Source of the DNA: Opitutaceae bacterium
GTDB lineage: Bacteria > Verrucomicrobiota > Verrucomicrobiia > Opitutales > Opitutaceae
Reading direction: 5' to 3'
DNA: 64,000 nucleotides
Assembly: GCA_005792355.1 (NCBI GenBank)
Contig: SXSC01000025.1
Span: 49,378-113,377, forward strand
How positions within the stretch are numbered: the first letter of the stretch is position 1; every line of letters begins with the position of its first letter. Position numbers and translations under genes: made by a program. Under the pieces are notes generated by a model. That model was given only the letters and a program-made list of their open reading frames with translations. It was not told the DNA's origin and searched no databases. Below, one piece after another: positions 34,989 to 43,345 of this stretch.

Positions 34989-37900
34989 TCACGGCGACAC
35001 CGGTTCCGCGGTGGAGGTGGTGCCTTCCACGGGCGCGGCGGCGGCCCGCGGTCCCCATTCGGCGGCTTGCTCCGGCTGATTCGTCGCCACGTAGAGCTGG
35101 GTGAGCACCTGGGCGATTTCCGCGCTGCGCGACGCGGGCGCCCCTTTGGCTCGCTTCAATTCATCGTACGCCTTGAGCAAAAACGGCTCGGCCTCGGTGT
35201 AGCGTTTCTGGCCGGCGAGCGACTCGCCGACCGTCCCGCGTGAATTCGGTATCACCCAACTGGTCGCATTTTCTCCCTTGTAGACCCGCTCGCACAAATC
35301 GAGGCAGGCGCGGGCCAGCGGCTCGGCTTCGGTGAATTTGCCCTCCTTGATCAAGTTCTGGACGTGGTTGTACAGCGAAACGCTCGCCGCCTGGCTTTCG
35401 GGTGTGTTGTCCGTGCGCGCCATGGCGACGATCTCCCGCTCCACGATCTCGGCCTCTGCCCGGTTGTCCAGCCGCCGCAGCCGGGTGGCCTTTGCCACCA
35501 ACGCCGTGAAGGGATCTTCGATGAGAAACTTCGCGGCTTCGACGGCGCTCAGTGGCGACTCGGGTGAGATGGTCCGTGTCGTCGGATCGGCCAGAAGCCA
35601 TCGGCCCCATTTCACGAACGGTGCATCGTCGGGCAGCGCGGCCAGCTCGGCCTTGACGGCGGAAAATTCCTTTGGCGTGATCGGTGCGGGCAGGAACTCG
35701 CCCGTGGCGCTGATCGTGCCGCCGGCCACGGCCGTGGCGAGGCGTTCGATCCACGCGGGCACCGGCGCATTCGTCACGAGTGAAGGCACCGGCCAGATCG
35801 CGACCGTATGGTTGGTCAAACCCCAGGACAGAACGAATTTCCCATCCGGGCTGAAGGTGGAGCTGAATCGGTTGCCCGCCGGGGTAAGCGGCTCGGCCAG
35901 GAGCTGGCCGGTCGCGGTTGACCAGATTCGAATCCGGCCGTCGATGGAATCGCTGATCGCAATCCGTTCGTCGTCGCGATCGAAGTCAATCGCGGTCACC
36001 GGTTTTTCGTTGCTCAATTGCAGCGTGCGCAGCGCTCCTGTCTGCGTGTCCCAGAAATTTACCTCGTTGTTGGCTTGCGTGGGAATCGTCAGCGAGCGGC
36101 CATCACGACTGAACCGGAGGATATTGGCGGGGGCGTGCAATTTGATCGGCGGCAACACGTCGCGCCCCGTGGCGACTTCGGTCAAATGTACGGTCCGACC
36201 CACGCCACTGCTTGCGAGCCGCGTGCCGTTCGAGTTGAAGGAGAGCCCGATCGTCTGCGTTCCGAGCTGAACCGTTGCTCCCAATTGTTTTCCGGTCGCA
36301 ACGTCGAAGACGACGACGTTGCCGTCGGTGTCGCCGAGCGCCAGGTATGCACCGTCCGCCGACAGCGCCTGGGCGGCAGTGCGGCCACCGGGAATCCGAT
36401 GCGGCTTTCCGATCTGTTTTCCACTCTCGGTATCCCAGACGTAAACCACGTTCGAGAATTGATACTGGCTCAGCCGGTTGCCGGACTTGGAAAACGTCAG
36501 TCGGGGTCCGGTCATGGGCGTGAGCGGATGGCGTTTGATCGCCTCCGGCTGGCGAACGTCCCACAATTCGACCTTGTCGGTGTCGAAGGTCACCGCCGCG
36601 AACCGATAGTCGTCGCTCCCCAACAGATTTCGCACCCGTACGCCGGTGGGAAACGCGAGCGTCGGAGAGCTTGTTTTTCCGGTGCCCAAGTCACGAAATT
36701 CCCAGGAGCCAGCCGAACCGAGAATCAAGGTCTGGGGTGCTACGAGGTGGAATCCGCGCAGCGACTTGCCGGAGCTCACCTGCAGCGGAGCCGCTGCGGT
36801 GGCGGTCGCCCGCCAGCGGCGCACGACGCCGTCGCGGCCGCCGGTCCAGATTTCCCGCTCGTCGGGCGAAAACAGGGCGTTGACGGAAAACCCAGCCCGG
36901 ATCGGTTCGATCAACGGCTGGCCGGTGCCCGCATCCACGAGGTGCACTGAACCATCCGGCCGGGCGCCCATGAGCCGGCGCCCATCGCGACTGAGGGAAA
37001 TCTCGCCCGCAAAATCGAATTTCCGACGCAGCGTGCCACCCGGCACTTCCCAAATCCGGGCCGTCCGATCGGTTCGGGCGACCGCCAGCAGCCAAGTGCC
37101 GTCGGGGGAAAATTTCACCGGAGTACCCTGCGAGATTCCCGAAATTTTTTGGCCCACTTTTTTCCCGGCCGCCCAATCCCACAACTGCGCCCCGCCATGG
37201 TCGCAGATGAGCGCCAGTTTGCCGTCCGGACTGAAGCGGCCCCAATTGTATTGGCCAACCGCCCCGGTCATCGCCGGAGTCAGTGGCTCACCCGACGGCA
37301 CCGTCCACACCCGCCACAAAGCAGTTTCAGCCGATCGGCCAAAATCCGTGGTGAGCAAGCGGGTGCCATCGGCGCTGAATTCGACCGAAGAGACCCAATT
37401 GGTGTGGGGGAGCGTCGCCTTTAGTTCGCCTGTGCCCGCATCCCACAGCTTTGCTACGCCTTCGGAATTACCCGCCGCCAGCCAGCGCCCATCGGGGCTG
37501 AAAGCGAGGCGGATCGTGCTCTTGCCATTTTGCAGGGGGCCGGCGAGCAGCCTGCCGGTCGCCACGTCCCAGATGCGAAGGGTGCCATCCACCAGGGCGA
37601 CCGCAATGCGCGTGCCCTTCTCGTCGATTGCACCCGCGGAAGGCTCCGCGTCATGCACCACCGGTGCGATGACGGGCCGGCCGGAGGCAACGTCCCAGAT
37701 ATGAATCGTCCGGTGATCGGTGTTCGTGACCACCCGGCTCCCGTCGGCGGAAAACCCGATCACGACCGCCTCGTGTTCGTGTTTATACGCCACGCCGACC
37801 GGCAGGGCGAACGCCCGATAGGCCAGGGCCGACATCAACCGTGGGCCGGCCGCATGGTTGAGCGGATCGGAGCGGGCGGCGCGGGCGAGATACGCGATGC

Positions 37901-39389
37901 CTTCGGAAACTTTCCCCTGTTCGAGCAATTGCGATCCGTAGACCAGATCCGTCCGGCTCGACCGCGCGGCGCCGTCGCGCTCGGCCTGTTCCGCGCGCCG
38001 CTGCGCGCGAATACCGAAGACCGCCCCGATGCAGAGCACGACGACCGCGGCCGCGAGTCCGCCAATCGCCCAGCGCTGTCGCCGGGCGCGTTGCGCGGAC
38101 TCGGCGAGCTCCGCGCGCTGCTGCCGCGCATCGCGGCTCGCGCGGATCACCTCGGCGAGCACGTCGTGTGTCAACTCCACGCGCTGCACGCCGAGGCGAT
38201 CCTCGATGCGCAGCAGCCGCCGCGAAACCAGCGTGTCGACGAGCGCGCGCGTGACGCCGGGCGATTCGAGCGCGGTCTCCAGCGCGAGATTGTCGCGGAA
38301 GCCGGACTTGGTGAGCAGATGATCCTCGACGAAGGCGCGCATCTCCGCCGGCAGGTCGGCGACGCTGCGGTCGTAGAACTCGGTGAGGATCTCGCGGCGG
38401 TTGCCGGAGACCAGATCCGCCGTGATCTGTGCCTGCCCGAGCGCCCGGCGGCGCTCGTTCAACTCGCGGCAGATGACGGAAAGGAGCGCCGGCTCGACTT
38501 CCATCTCGGTCAGCCGTTCCGCCGAACCACCGCGTACTCCGGCGACAAACTCGACCACGCGCTCCGCCACGCCCTCGGCGAGGAGGTGCGGCGCGGGCTT
38601 TTGCACGATCTCGAGGGCCTGCGTGCCGTTGAGCCGGCGGACGCGCATGCGGCTGTGCATGATCGACCGCATCTCGTTTTTCAGGCTCTCGAGATCGGGC
38701 AGGAAATCCTCGCGCAGGCTCAGCACGACCTGGCACGAGGGTTTGTCGAAATTGTAGCGCGCGATGTCGAGTTCGCCGCTGTCGAATTTCTCCCGCAGCG
38801 CCGCGGGCGCGCGGTTTTCCACGAGGTCGGCGAGTTCGGCGAGGAAGGCGCGTCCGCGCTCCCGCTGCGCGTCGCTGGCGCGGCCGAGGGTGAAGATTTC
38901 CTCGAACTGATCGAAGGCGAGGATGGGTGTGAGGAGGCGGTTCTTCGCGCTCCAGATGTCGATGTCCTTGCGATGAAAATATTCCCACAGAGTTTCGTCG
39001 GCCCGCGGGGCGGGCGCATCCGCGCCGACGGATTGGTAGGCCTCGACCAGCGCGGCCTTCACTTGATCGGCGAGGGTGGGCGTTGTAGCCGGGGTCGGTG
39101 ACCCCGGTTTGTCGGCAACGACCGAATGGTCGAGCCGCAGATAAAGCGGGAGAAAATCCGCCTCGCGCAAGTGGGGAAAGGCGCCGGCCTGGAGGAGCGA
39201 CGATTTGCCGAGACCCGACTGGCCGAAGAGGACGGTGAGGGTGTTGCGACGGATGAGCCGGACGAGTTCGTCGGTCTCTTTTTCGCGGCCGAAGAAAAAC
39301 GCCCGCGAGTCCTCCGTAAACGACGCCAGCCCCGGCCAGGGGTTGGCCGCATCGACCGCTGAGGAAATAATTGGGGCAAGATCAGACAT
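34989..39389 (-). CDS. nSTAND NTPase - TM - WD40 - TPR protein
   Basis: 1466 residues. Starts with the nSTAND lead-in NPWPGLASFTEDSRAFFFGRE, Walker A GQSGLGKS (56-63) and Walker B-like ILAFDQFEE, then a winged-helix-like region (LLRIEDRLGVQRVELTHDVL), one membrane helix (about 440-461), roughly 14 WD40-type repeats (about 550-1220; FSADGSRVVTNTDHRTIHIW, FSPDGRWLAAGNSEG) and a TPR tail. STAND NTPases act as molecular switches that oligomerise on ligand recognition, the WD40/TPR part being the usual sensor. Third gene of a same-strand set with SIR2-TIR and SLOG-4TM. A palindrome (39088-39111) lies in frame between Walker A and B. The leader is repeat DNA without a Shine-Dalgarno site. Confidence 0.88.
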   Translation of the reverse strand: MSDLAPIISSAVDAANPWPGLASFTEDSRAFFFGREKETDELVRLIRRNTLTVLFGQSGLGKSSLLQAGAFPHLREADFLPLYLRLDHSVVADKPGSPTPATTPTLADQVKAALVEAYQSVGADAPAPRADETLWEYFHRKDIDIWSAKNRLLTPILAFDQFEEIFTLGRASDAQRERGRAFLAELADLVENRAPAALREKFDSGELDIARYNFDKPSCQVVLSLREDFLPDLESLKNEMRSIMHSRMRVRRLNGTQALEIVQKPAPHLLAEGVAERVVEFVAGVRGGSAERLTEMEVEPALLSVICRELNERRRALGQAQITADLVSGNRREILTEFYDRSVADLPAEMRAFVEDHLLTKSGFRDNLALETALESPGVTRALVDTLVSRRLLRIEDRLGVQRVELTHDVLAEVIRASRDARQQRAELAESAQRARRQRWAIGGLAAAVVVLCIGAVFGIRAQRRAEQAERDGAARSSRTDLVYGSQLLEQGKVSEGIAYLARAARSDPLNHAAGPRLMSALAYRAFALPVGVAYKHEHEAVVIGFSADGSRVVTNTDHRTIHIWDVASGRPVIAPVVHDAEPSAGAIDEKGTRIAVALVDGTLRIWDVATGRLLAGPLQNGKSTIRLAFSPDGRWLAAGNSEGVAKLWDAGTGELKATLPHTNWVSSVEFSADGTRLLTTDFGRSAETALWRVWTVPSGEPLTPAMTGAVGQYNWGRFSPDGKLALICDHGGAQLWDWAAGKKVGQKISGISQGTPVKFSPDGTWLLAVARTDRTARIWEVPGGTLRRKFDFAGEISLSRDGRRLMGARPDGSVHLVDAGTGQPLIEPIRAGFSVNALFSPDEREIWTGGRDGVVRRWRATATAAAPLQVSSGKSLRGFHLVAPQTLILGSAGSWEFRDLGTGKTSSPTLAFPTGVRVRNLLGSDDYRFAAVTFDTDKVELWDVRQPEAIKRHPLTPMTGPRLTFSKSGNRLSQYQFSNVVYVWDTESGKQIGKPHRIPGGRTAAQALSADGAYLALGDTDGNVVVFDVATGKQLGATVQLGTQTIGLSFNSNGTRLASSGVGRTVHLTEVATGRDVLPPIKLHAPANILRFSRDGRSLTIPTQANNEVNFWDTQTGALRTLQLSNEKPVTAIDFDRDDERIAISDSIDGRIRIWSTATGQLLAEPLTPAGNRFSSTFSPDGKFVLSWGLTNHTVAIWPVPSLVTNAPVPAWIERLATAVAGGTISATGEFLPAPITPKEFSAVKAELAALPDDAPFVKWGRWLLADPTTRTISPESPLSAVEAAKFLIEDPFTALVAKATRLRRLDNRAEAEIVEREIVAMARTDNTPESQAASVSLYNHVQNLIKEGKFTEAEPLARACLDLCERVYKGENATSWVIPNSRGTVGESLAGQKRYTEAEPFLLKAYDELKRAKGAPASRSAEIAQVLTQLYVATNQPEQAAEWGPRAAAAPVEGTTSTAEPVSP
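39088..39111. repeat. In-frame palindrome in the STAND NTPase domain
   Basis: GTAGCCGGGGTCGGTGACC continues CCGG; CCGGGGTC/GACCCCGG pair. It encodes a Pro/Ser/Thr-rich loop (PGSPTPATTP) between Walker A and Walker B. A related element is in the intergenic stretch at 10985-11126. Confidence 0.6.
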
Positions 39390-39396
39390 CGGAGTT

Positions 39397-39486
39397 TAAC
39401 CACGGATCACACCGATGGGCACGGATACAAACCCAGAGGTCTTGGTGCCATGATCCGTGTTCATCCGTGCGATCCGTGGTGAAAAT
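39397..39486. repeat. CACGGAT palindrome (best-preserved copy), leader of the STAND gene
   Basis: Left: TAACCACGGATCACACCGAT then GGGCACGGATACA. Right: ATGATCCGTGTTCATCCGTG then CGATCCGTGGT. It lies immediately upstream of the STAND start codon. Confidence 0.85.
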
Positions 39487-39507
39487 CAGGGAAGGAAGAG
39501 ACATGAT

Positions 39508-39601
39508 TTAACCGCAAAGATCCAAAGAGCGCAGAGAACGGAAAAGGTAGAGTTAGACTCTTCCGGGGGTTTTCTCCGTGCCTCGGTGTCACTGTGGTTC
39601 A
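39508..39601. repeat. Second palindrome in the same intergenic gap, AACCGCAAAG family
   Basis: Left AACCGCAAAGATCCAAAGAG then CGCAGAGAA; right TTTTCTCCGTGCCTCGGTGT then CACTGTGGTT. The arms pair imperfectly. Together with 39397-39486 it fills nearly the whole gap between the STAND and SIR2-TIR genes. Confidence 0.6.
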
Positions 39602-39607
39602 TCTTTT

Positions 39608-41014
39608 TCAGAGCAGTCCCTTTTCGCGTTTCCGAAAATCCCGGATCAACCGCACCATCCGCTCGACGAATTCCGGCGTCGTCGCGCCACCGGGAAGCTT
39701 GGTCCACTGCACCTGCAAAAACCGCTCGGGCACGAGCGCTTCGTTTTCGCCCACCGGATCGATCAGCACGGGCAAGATAAACGGGATGGTCTCCGCGATC
39801 AGTTTCGAGCGTTCGGCGCCGAGGGCCCACTCGAGGCGGAAATAACCTTCGTGGCGCGCCTGAGTGTTGGCGGAAATCACCGGCACGAAGAGCGAGCAAC
39901 CGCGGATGTTGCGTTTGATTTCCTTGTCGAAGTCGTCGCCGCCCTCGAGTTTGCGCTGGTCAAACCAGACCTCGACGCCCGCGGCTTCCAGGGCATCGCG
40001 GATTTTTTTGACCGCTGGCGCATCCTGGCTCGCGTAGCTGAGGAAGACGGAACCGGGTTTCATTTCGGCCGTCGCCGCCGGGGCGACGGAAAGGCCCGCC
40101 CGGAGGTCGGGCCCTACCTCGGACGTCGGCGCGGGGAATTTTTCAAGGTAGCGCGCGCTCAGTTCATGGACGAAATCCTTCGCGGAACCCTGTTCAAAGA
40201 TCTGCGTGCGATACGAAAAATTCCGCAGGAAGAGGACGAGCTTGGGGTCCGTCGCGACCGAGCGATCGGCGATAATCTCGAGTTCCTCCCGTTGCAGCGA
40301 CAGCCGGCCGTGTTTCGCGATCCGGATGAAGAAGCGCGCGAGCCAGTCGGGAAACGTGTTGCCGATCAGCAGCAGGTGGCTCGTCTTCAGTTCGTCGAGC
40401 AGCACGTTGGGCCGTTTCGATTCGGACTGGATCGCGGTGAAAAATTCCAGGGTGTCCTCTTCCGTGATGACGTAGTCCGGCGAGGCGGACATGCGCCCGA
40501 GCAGATGGAAGACGGTGGAGGTGGCGCTTTGGCGCGCGTCAGCGGGCAGGTCGGTGTTGTTGTTCGGCGAGTAGGCGAGCGAGACGGTCTTGGGCGCGCC
40601 GGCATACCGCTCCTCGTCGAGGGCCTGGGCGAGCAGCGAGTCGAAGGTGGTCGTGACGAAAACGTTGAAGTGCCGGATCCGCGCCAGTTCGCGCAGGATT
40701 GGCGGGACGGCCGGCGCGAGCTCCTTCAGCAGCGTGCGAATGCGCGGGTAGACCTCCTCGCGGCGGCCGCCCCGCTGGATGTAGCGGCAGACGATCTGGT
40801 GCAGGGCATCATCGCCGGTGCAGTCGTCGGCGGGGACGCGGAGGCGCTCGGCGAGCCGGACGGCGAGCACGCGCATGAGCGGTGCTTCGCCGCCGGTGCC
40901 GTCGGGCACGGTCAACAGCTCCGCGCCGACAATGGGAATGACACGACGCTCCCCGATGTATTCGAGAAGGTCGTCCCAGAAAAATTCTTGGGCGGCGGGA
41001 GCCGGAGAAAGCAC
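39608..41014 (-). CDS. SIR2-like - TIR fusion protein
   Basis: 468 residues from GTG 41014; another in-frame GTG at 41083 lies inside a hairpin. The N-terminal SIR2-like domain (about 15-275) shows RRVIPIVGAELL, NVFVTTTFDSLLAQAL, FHLLGRM and HLLLIGNTFPDWLARFFIR. The C-terminal TIR domain (about 318-465) shows SVFLSYASQD, VEVWFDQ and the putative catalytic Glu in YFRLEW. Both folds can bind or split NAD+. The SIR2 part has Thr where many active members have the Asn of TTNYD, so TIR may be the working NADase. The linker includes a repeat-encoded EVGPDLRAGL. Middle gene between SLOG-4TM and STAND genes. Confidence 0.88.
   Translation of the reverse strand: MLSPAPAAQEFFWDDLLEYIGERRVIPIVGAELLTVPDGTGGEAPLMRVLAVRLAERLRVPADDCTGDDALHQIVCRYIQRGGRREEVYPRIRTLLKELAPAVPPILRELARIRHFNVFVTTTFDSLLAQALDEERYAGAPKTVSLAYSPNNNTDLPADARQSATSTVFHLLGRMSASPDYVITEEDTLEFFTAIQSESKRPNVLLDELKTSHLLLIGNTFPDWLARFFIRIAKHGRLSLQREELEIIADRSVATDPKLVLFLRNFSYRTQIFEQGSAKDFVHELSARYLEKFPAPTSEVGPDLRAGLSVAPAATAEMKPGSVFLSYASQDAPAVKKIRDALEAAGVEVWFDQRKLEGGDDFDKEIKRNIRGCSLFVPVISANTQARHEGYFRLEWALGAERSKLIAETIPFILPVLIDPVGENEALVPERFLQVQWTKLPGGATTPEFVERMVRLIRDFRKREKGLL
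40090..40122. repeat. In-frame repeat in the SIR2-TIR linker
   Basis: GGCCCGCCCGGAGGTCGGGC followed by CCTACCTCGG encodes EVGPDLRAGL on the minus strand, exactly between the two domains. A related segment (GCCCGCTCGGAGATCGGGCC) sits in the TIR remnant near 10796. Confidence 0.6.
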
Positions 41015-41048
41015 GTGGCGGGATAATCCGGCCCGGGTCGCGAAGCGC

Positions 41049-41098
41049 AAAGGTTTTCGCGAGGGTGTTGCGCCGCGCAACACCCCCGCGAAACCCTA
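41049..41098. repeat. Long hairpin between the SLOG and SIR2-TIR genes
   Basis: AAGGTTTTCGCGAGGGTGTT and GCG-CCG-CGC centre pair with CAACACCCCCGCGAAACC, an about 20-pair stem with one mismatch. It belongs to the AGGTTTT(T/C)GCG family and lies across the gene junction, so it may act in processing or partial termination. Confidence 0.75.
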
Positions 41099-42583
41099 CC
41101 GGTTCTCCGTGAAGCTGGTGATCGTGTGCCACTCGAACACCTCCTGCAGCAACGCGCGCTCCGCCTTGGCGACGACGCGTTCGAGTGCCCCCCACGTTTG
41201 CACGAAGACGGCCTCCTTGCGGGCCGCCGCCAGCCGCACTTCCATTTCGCGGCAGCGGGCCAGCCGGCGGTGCAGGTCGGTGACCCGGATGAGCCCCAGA
41301 AACGCGACGGCCAGCACCGGCAGGGCCACCGGACCAAACCCATAGACCCATGACTCCACCCAGGCGGGCGCCTGGAGGGCGGGCATCAGCGTGTGCGAGG
41401 CGTAGGCGGCGCTGAAGCACACGGCCAGCAGCATGGAGATGAAAAATCCCCAGCGGAGACGCTCCTGGATCGGCGCCGCCCATTGCCTTTGCCCGGCGAA
41501 ATAGGCCAGCTGGACGTCGATGCGCTCCCGCACGTAGCGCTGCTTGAATTCGTCAAAACTTGCCGGATACGCGCGGGCCCCGCGCCGGTGCAGCACGTCG
41601 AGCGAGCGTCGCAAGGGCTCGAGCCCCGCCCAGTCGAAGTCGTCGAAGAGTCGCAACGAGCGGGGCAGACCCCAGGTGGCCAGCGTGCTGCGGGTGATTT
41701 CCGTGGCGAGGCGGCAGCGCGCCCAGTCGTGCTGATCGCGCCGGTGCCGCACCAGCAGGGCGATGGCGGTGGCGGCGAGGAGACACACGAGTTTCACCCA
41801 GGGCATCGCTCCGACGTCCAGACGGGGAAAGGCGAGGGTCGCCGCCGCCAGGATGGCCGCGAGTGCCAGCAGGCAGATCGCCAACGTGACGAGCCGCTTG
41901 TCGTGCGGCGCGTGGAACGTGGCGGCATGGTCCACCTTGGCCTGAAACTCCTGCACGATGGTCCGGCCGCGGTCCGGGGTGTCTTTCGGCGTGGGCTGCG
42001 GCGCCCGCGGCAGCCCGTTGAAGTAGGCGAGATGGCGGTCACCGACCTCGAGGCTTTCAAAGTTCTCGCGGCGGACGGAGAGATCCTTCGCGTTGACGAC
42101 GATGACGGGCCGGCCCATCTCCCGCGCGTAGGCGACGATTTCCGCGGTGCCGCCGCGACCTCGCGAGGGTTCCCCATCCCACACCGTGAGCAGGATGTCG
42201 CAGTGGTTGACGGTCTCCATGCCGCAGTCGAGGTAGGCGTCTTCCCGGGCGTTGCGCTCGCCAATCACCCGCGCGCTCTCGGCCTCCGCGAGCAGGGATT
42301 CGACCTCGCGCCACAGCTCCGGGGAAAAGTCCGCGCGAAACTCCGCCGGCGGCAGCGGCAGCACCGCCTCCCACCCGAGCCCGAGCTGCAGCGCCGTGCG
42401 CGCAAACAGCATGTCGGCGCCCTCGGCGATCGACGAAAGGGCGAGCCACTCCGCTCCATTCTCGGCGCGCAGCCCCGCCAGCACTTCCCGCAACACCCGT
42501 TCCACCGCCGCGCGGTCGCGCAATTGCCGGTGACCGGTAAAACCGATGACGCGGAACACAGGTAGTTGGGGGACTTCCACCAT
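41096..42583 (-). CDS. SLOG-domain four-TM membrane protein
   Basis: 495 residues from ATG 42583. The N-terminal SLOG-type Rossmann domain (about 10-165) shows VIGFTGHRQL, ALSSIAEGADMLFARTAL, AVLPLPPAEFRADF, DILLTVWDGEPS and GGTAEIVAYAREMGRPVIVV, the pattern of predicted nucleotide-ligand sensors. Two membrane helices follow (about 231-251, 262-279), then a cytosolic helical stretch, two more helices (about 388-408, 425-447) and a coiled C-terminus. SLOG plus paired TM modules with TIR/SIR2 and STAND partners occurs in predicted nucleotide-centred conflict systems. First gene of the set, 81 bases before the SIR2-TIR start used here. The four-TM part could be a pore-forming effector, by inference. 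Confidence 0.82.
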   Translation of the reverse strand: MVEVPQLPVFRVIGFTGHRQLRDRAAVERVLREVLAGLRAENGAEWLALSSIAEGADMLFARTALQLGLGWEAVLPLPPAEFRADFSPELWREVESLLAEAESARVIGERNAREDAYLDCGMETVNHCDILLTVWDGEPSRGRGGTAEIVAYAREMGRPVIVVNAKDLSVRRENFESLEVGDRHLAYFNGLPRAPQPTPKDTPDRGRTIVQEFQAKVDHAATFHAPHDKRLVTLAICLLALAAILAAATLAFPRLDVGAMPWVKLVCLLAATAIALLVRHRRDQHDWARCRLATEITRSTLATWGLPRSLRLFDDFDWAGLEPLRRSLDVLHRRGARAYPASFDEFKQRYVRERIDVQLAYFAGQRQWAAPIQERLRWGFFISMLLAVCFSAAYASHTLMPALQAPAWVESWVYGFGPVALPVLAVAFLGLIRVTDLHRRLARCREMEVRLAAARKEAVFVQTWGALERVVAKAERALLQEVFEWHTITSFTENR

Positions 42584-42744
42584 GCGGAGGGAGTCTGTCC
42601 GAGTCGCGCTCGCTCGTGTCAATCGCGAAGGGGCCGGACTTGGGGGCGCCGACCGGCCGCGGCTTGCGCCGGCGCTCCGCGAACTCCGCGTCTAACTCTA
42701 CTTTGTCACCATTACGAAATTTTCCAATGAAAGCCGCGGGAATT

Positions 42745-42770
42745 GGAGGCGGGGTGCCCTCACCCCGCGA
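42745..42770. repeat. GGAGGCGGGGTGCCCTCACC family, short copy
   Basis: GGAGGCGGGGTGCCCTCACC followed by CCGCG. GGGGTG/CACCCC pair. The full inverted element is at 45873-45970 and a half copy at 43181-43205. Confidence 0.6.
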
Positions 42771-42837
42771 ACGCAATTGAAAAACGCCATTCCGCCGCCG
42801 CGCAACGTCTCTGGAGTTCATGGGGCGACAAACCGGA

Positions 42838-42957
42838 GGACAGAAAAAGGGTTGGCAGAAAAAGAGCGGAGTCGGGGGGCTTGATTCTGCGCTGCCGGAC
42901 GCGGTGCGGACGTGGTTCAGGAGTTTCCTTTTTCTGCCAATCCTGTTTCTGCCCTCC
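42838..42957. repeat. Dispersed imperfect palindrome, GGCAGAAAAAG type
   Basis: Left GACAGAAAAAGGGTTGGCAG then AAAAAGAG; right TTTCCTTTTTCTGCCAATCC then TGTTTCTGCC. Each arm has two GGCAGAAAAAG words and the arms pair. The gap 42584-43345 holds no gene; this element and the one at 43030 occupy much of it. Confidence 0.8.
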
Positions 42958-43029
42958 TCTGAAAGCGTCGCGAGCTCAGCGGAGCCGCAACCCTCCTGCG
43001 GTGGGCAAGCCAAACTTCCCGCAAGGCGA

Positions 43030-43104
43030 TGGCCGCAAAAAGGCGCAGGAGGCGCAAATAGAGCGTGTCTGGTCTTGCGCCTTTTGTGCCTTTTTGCGGC
43101 CAAC
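43030..43104. repeat. Imperfect palindrome, GGCCGCAAAAAGGCGCA family
   Basis: Left TGGCCGCAAAAAGGCGCAGG then AGGCGCAAA; right TTGCGCCTTTTGTGCCTTTT then TGCGGCCAA. Words of GCAAAAGGCG repeat within each arm. Confidence 0.8.
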
Positions 43105-43345
43105 TGGCCTTGAAGAAGTCCTCGCGGCAGAACAAGAATCGCATGCGGTGTAATTCAGATGCGTTGCGCGTATGCGTTGCGCGGTGGGGGCACTGCGCCT
43201 CCATCGAACTCACCGAACATTCGGAGCCGCGCTTCGGCGGTGCGGATGATTAGAGTGGATCGCCGGAGGGAATCTGACAAAACCTCTGGCGTTGCACGGC
43301 CACCACCCCGCTGCCGCCGGCGCTTCGGATCCAATCCCACACCGC

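Noticed and set aside
37530..39101. 523-codon plus-strand frame opposite the STAND gene
   Set aside because: Composition typical of an antisense shadow; the minus strand has Walker and WD40 motifs.
41393..42565. 390-codon plus-strand frame opposite the SLOG gene
   Set aside because: His/Arg/Glu-rich, no motif; shadow of the SLOG-4TM gene.
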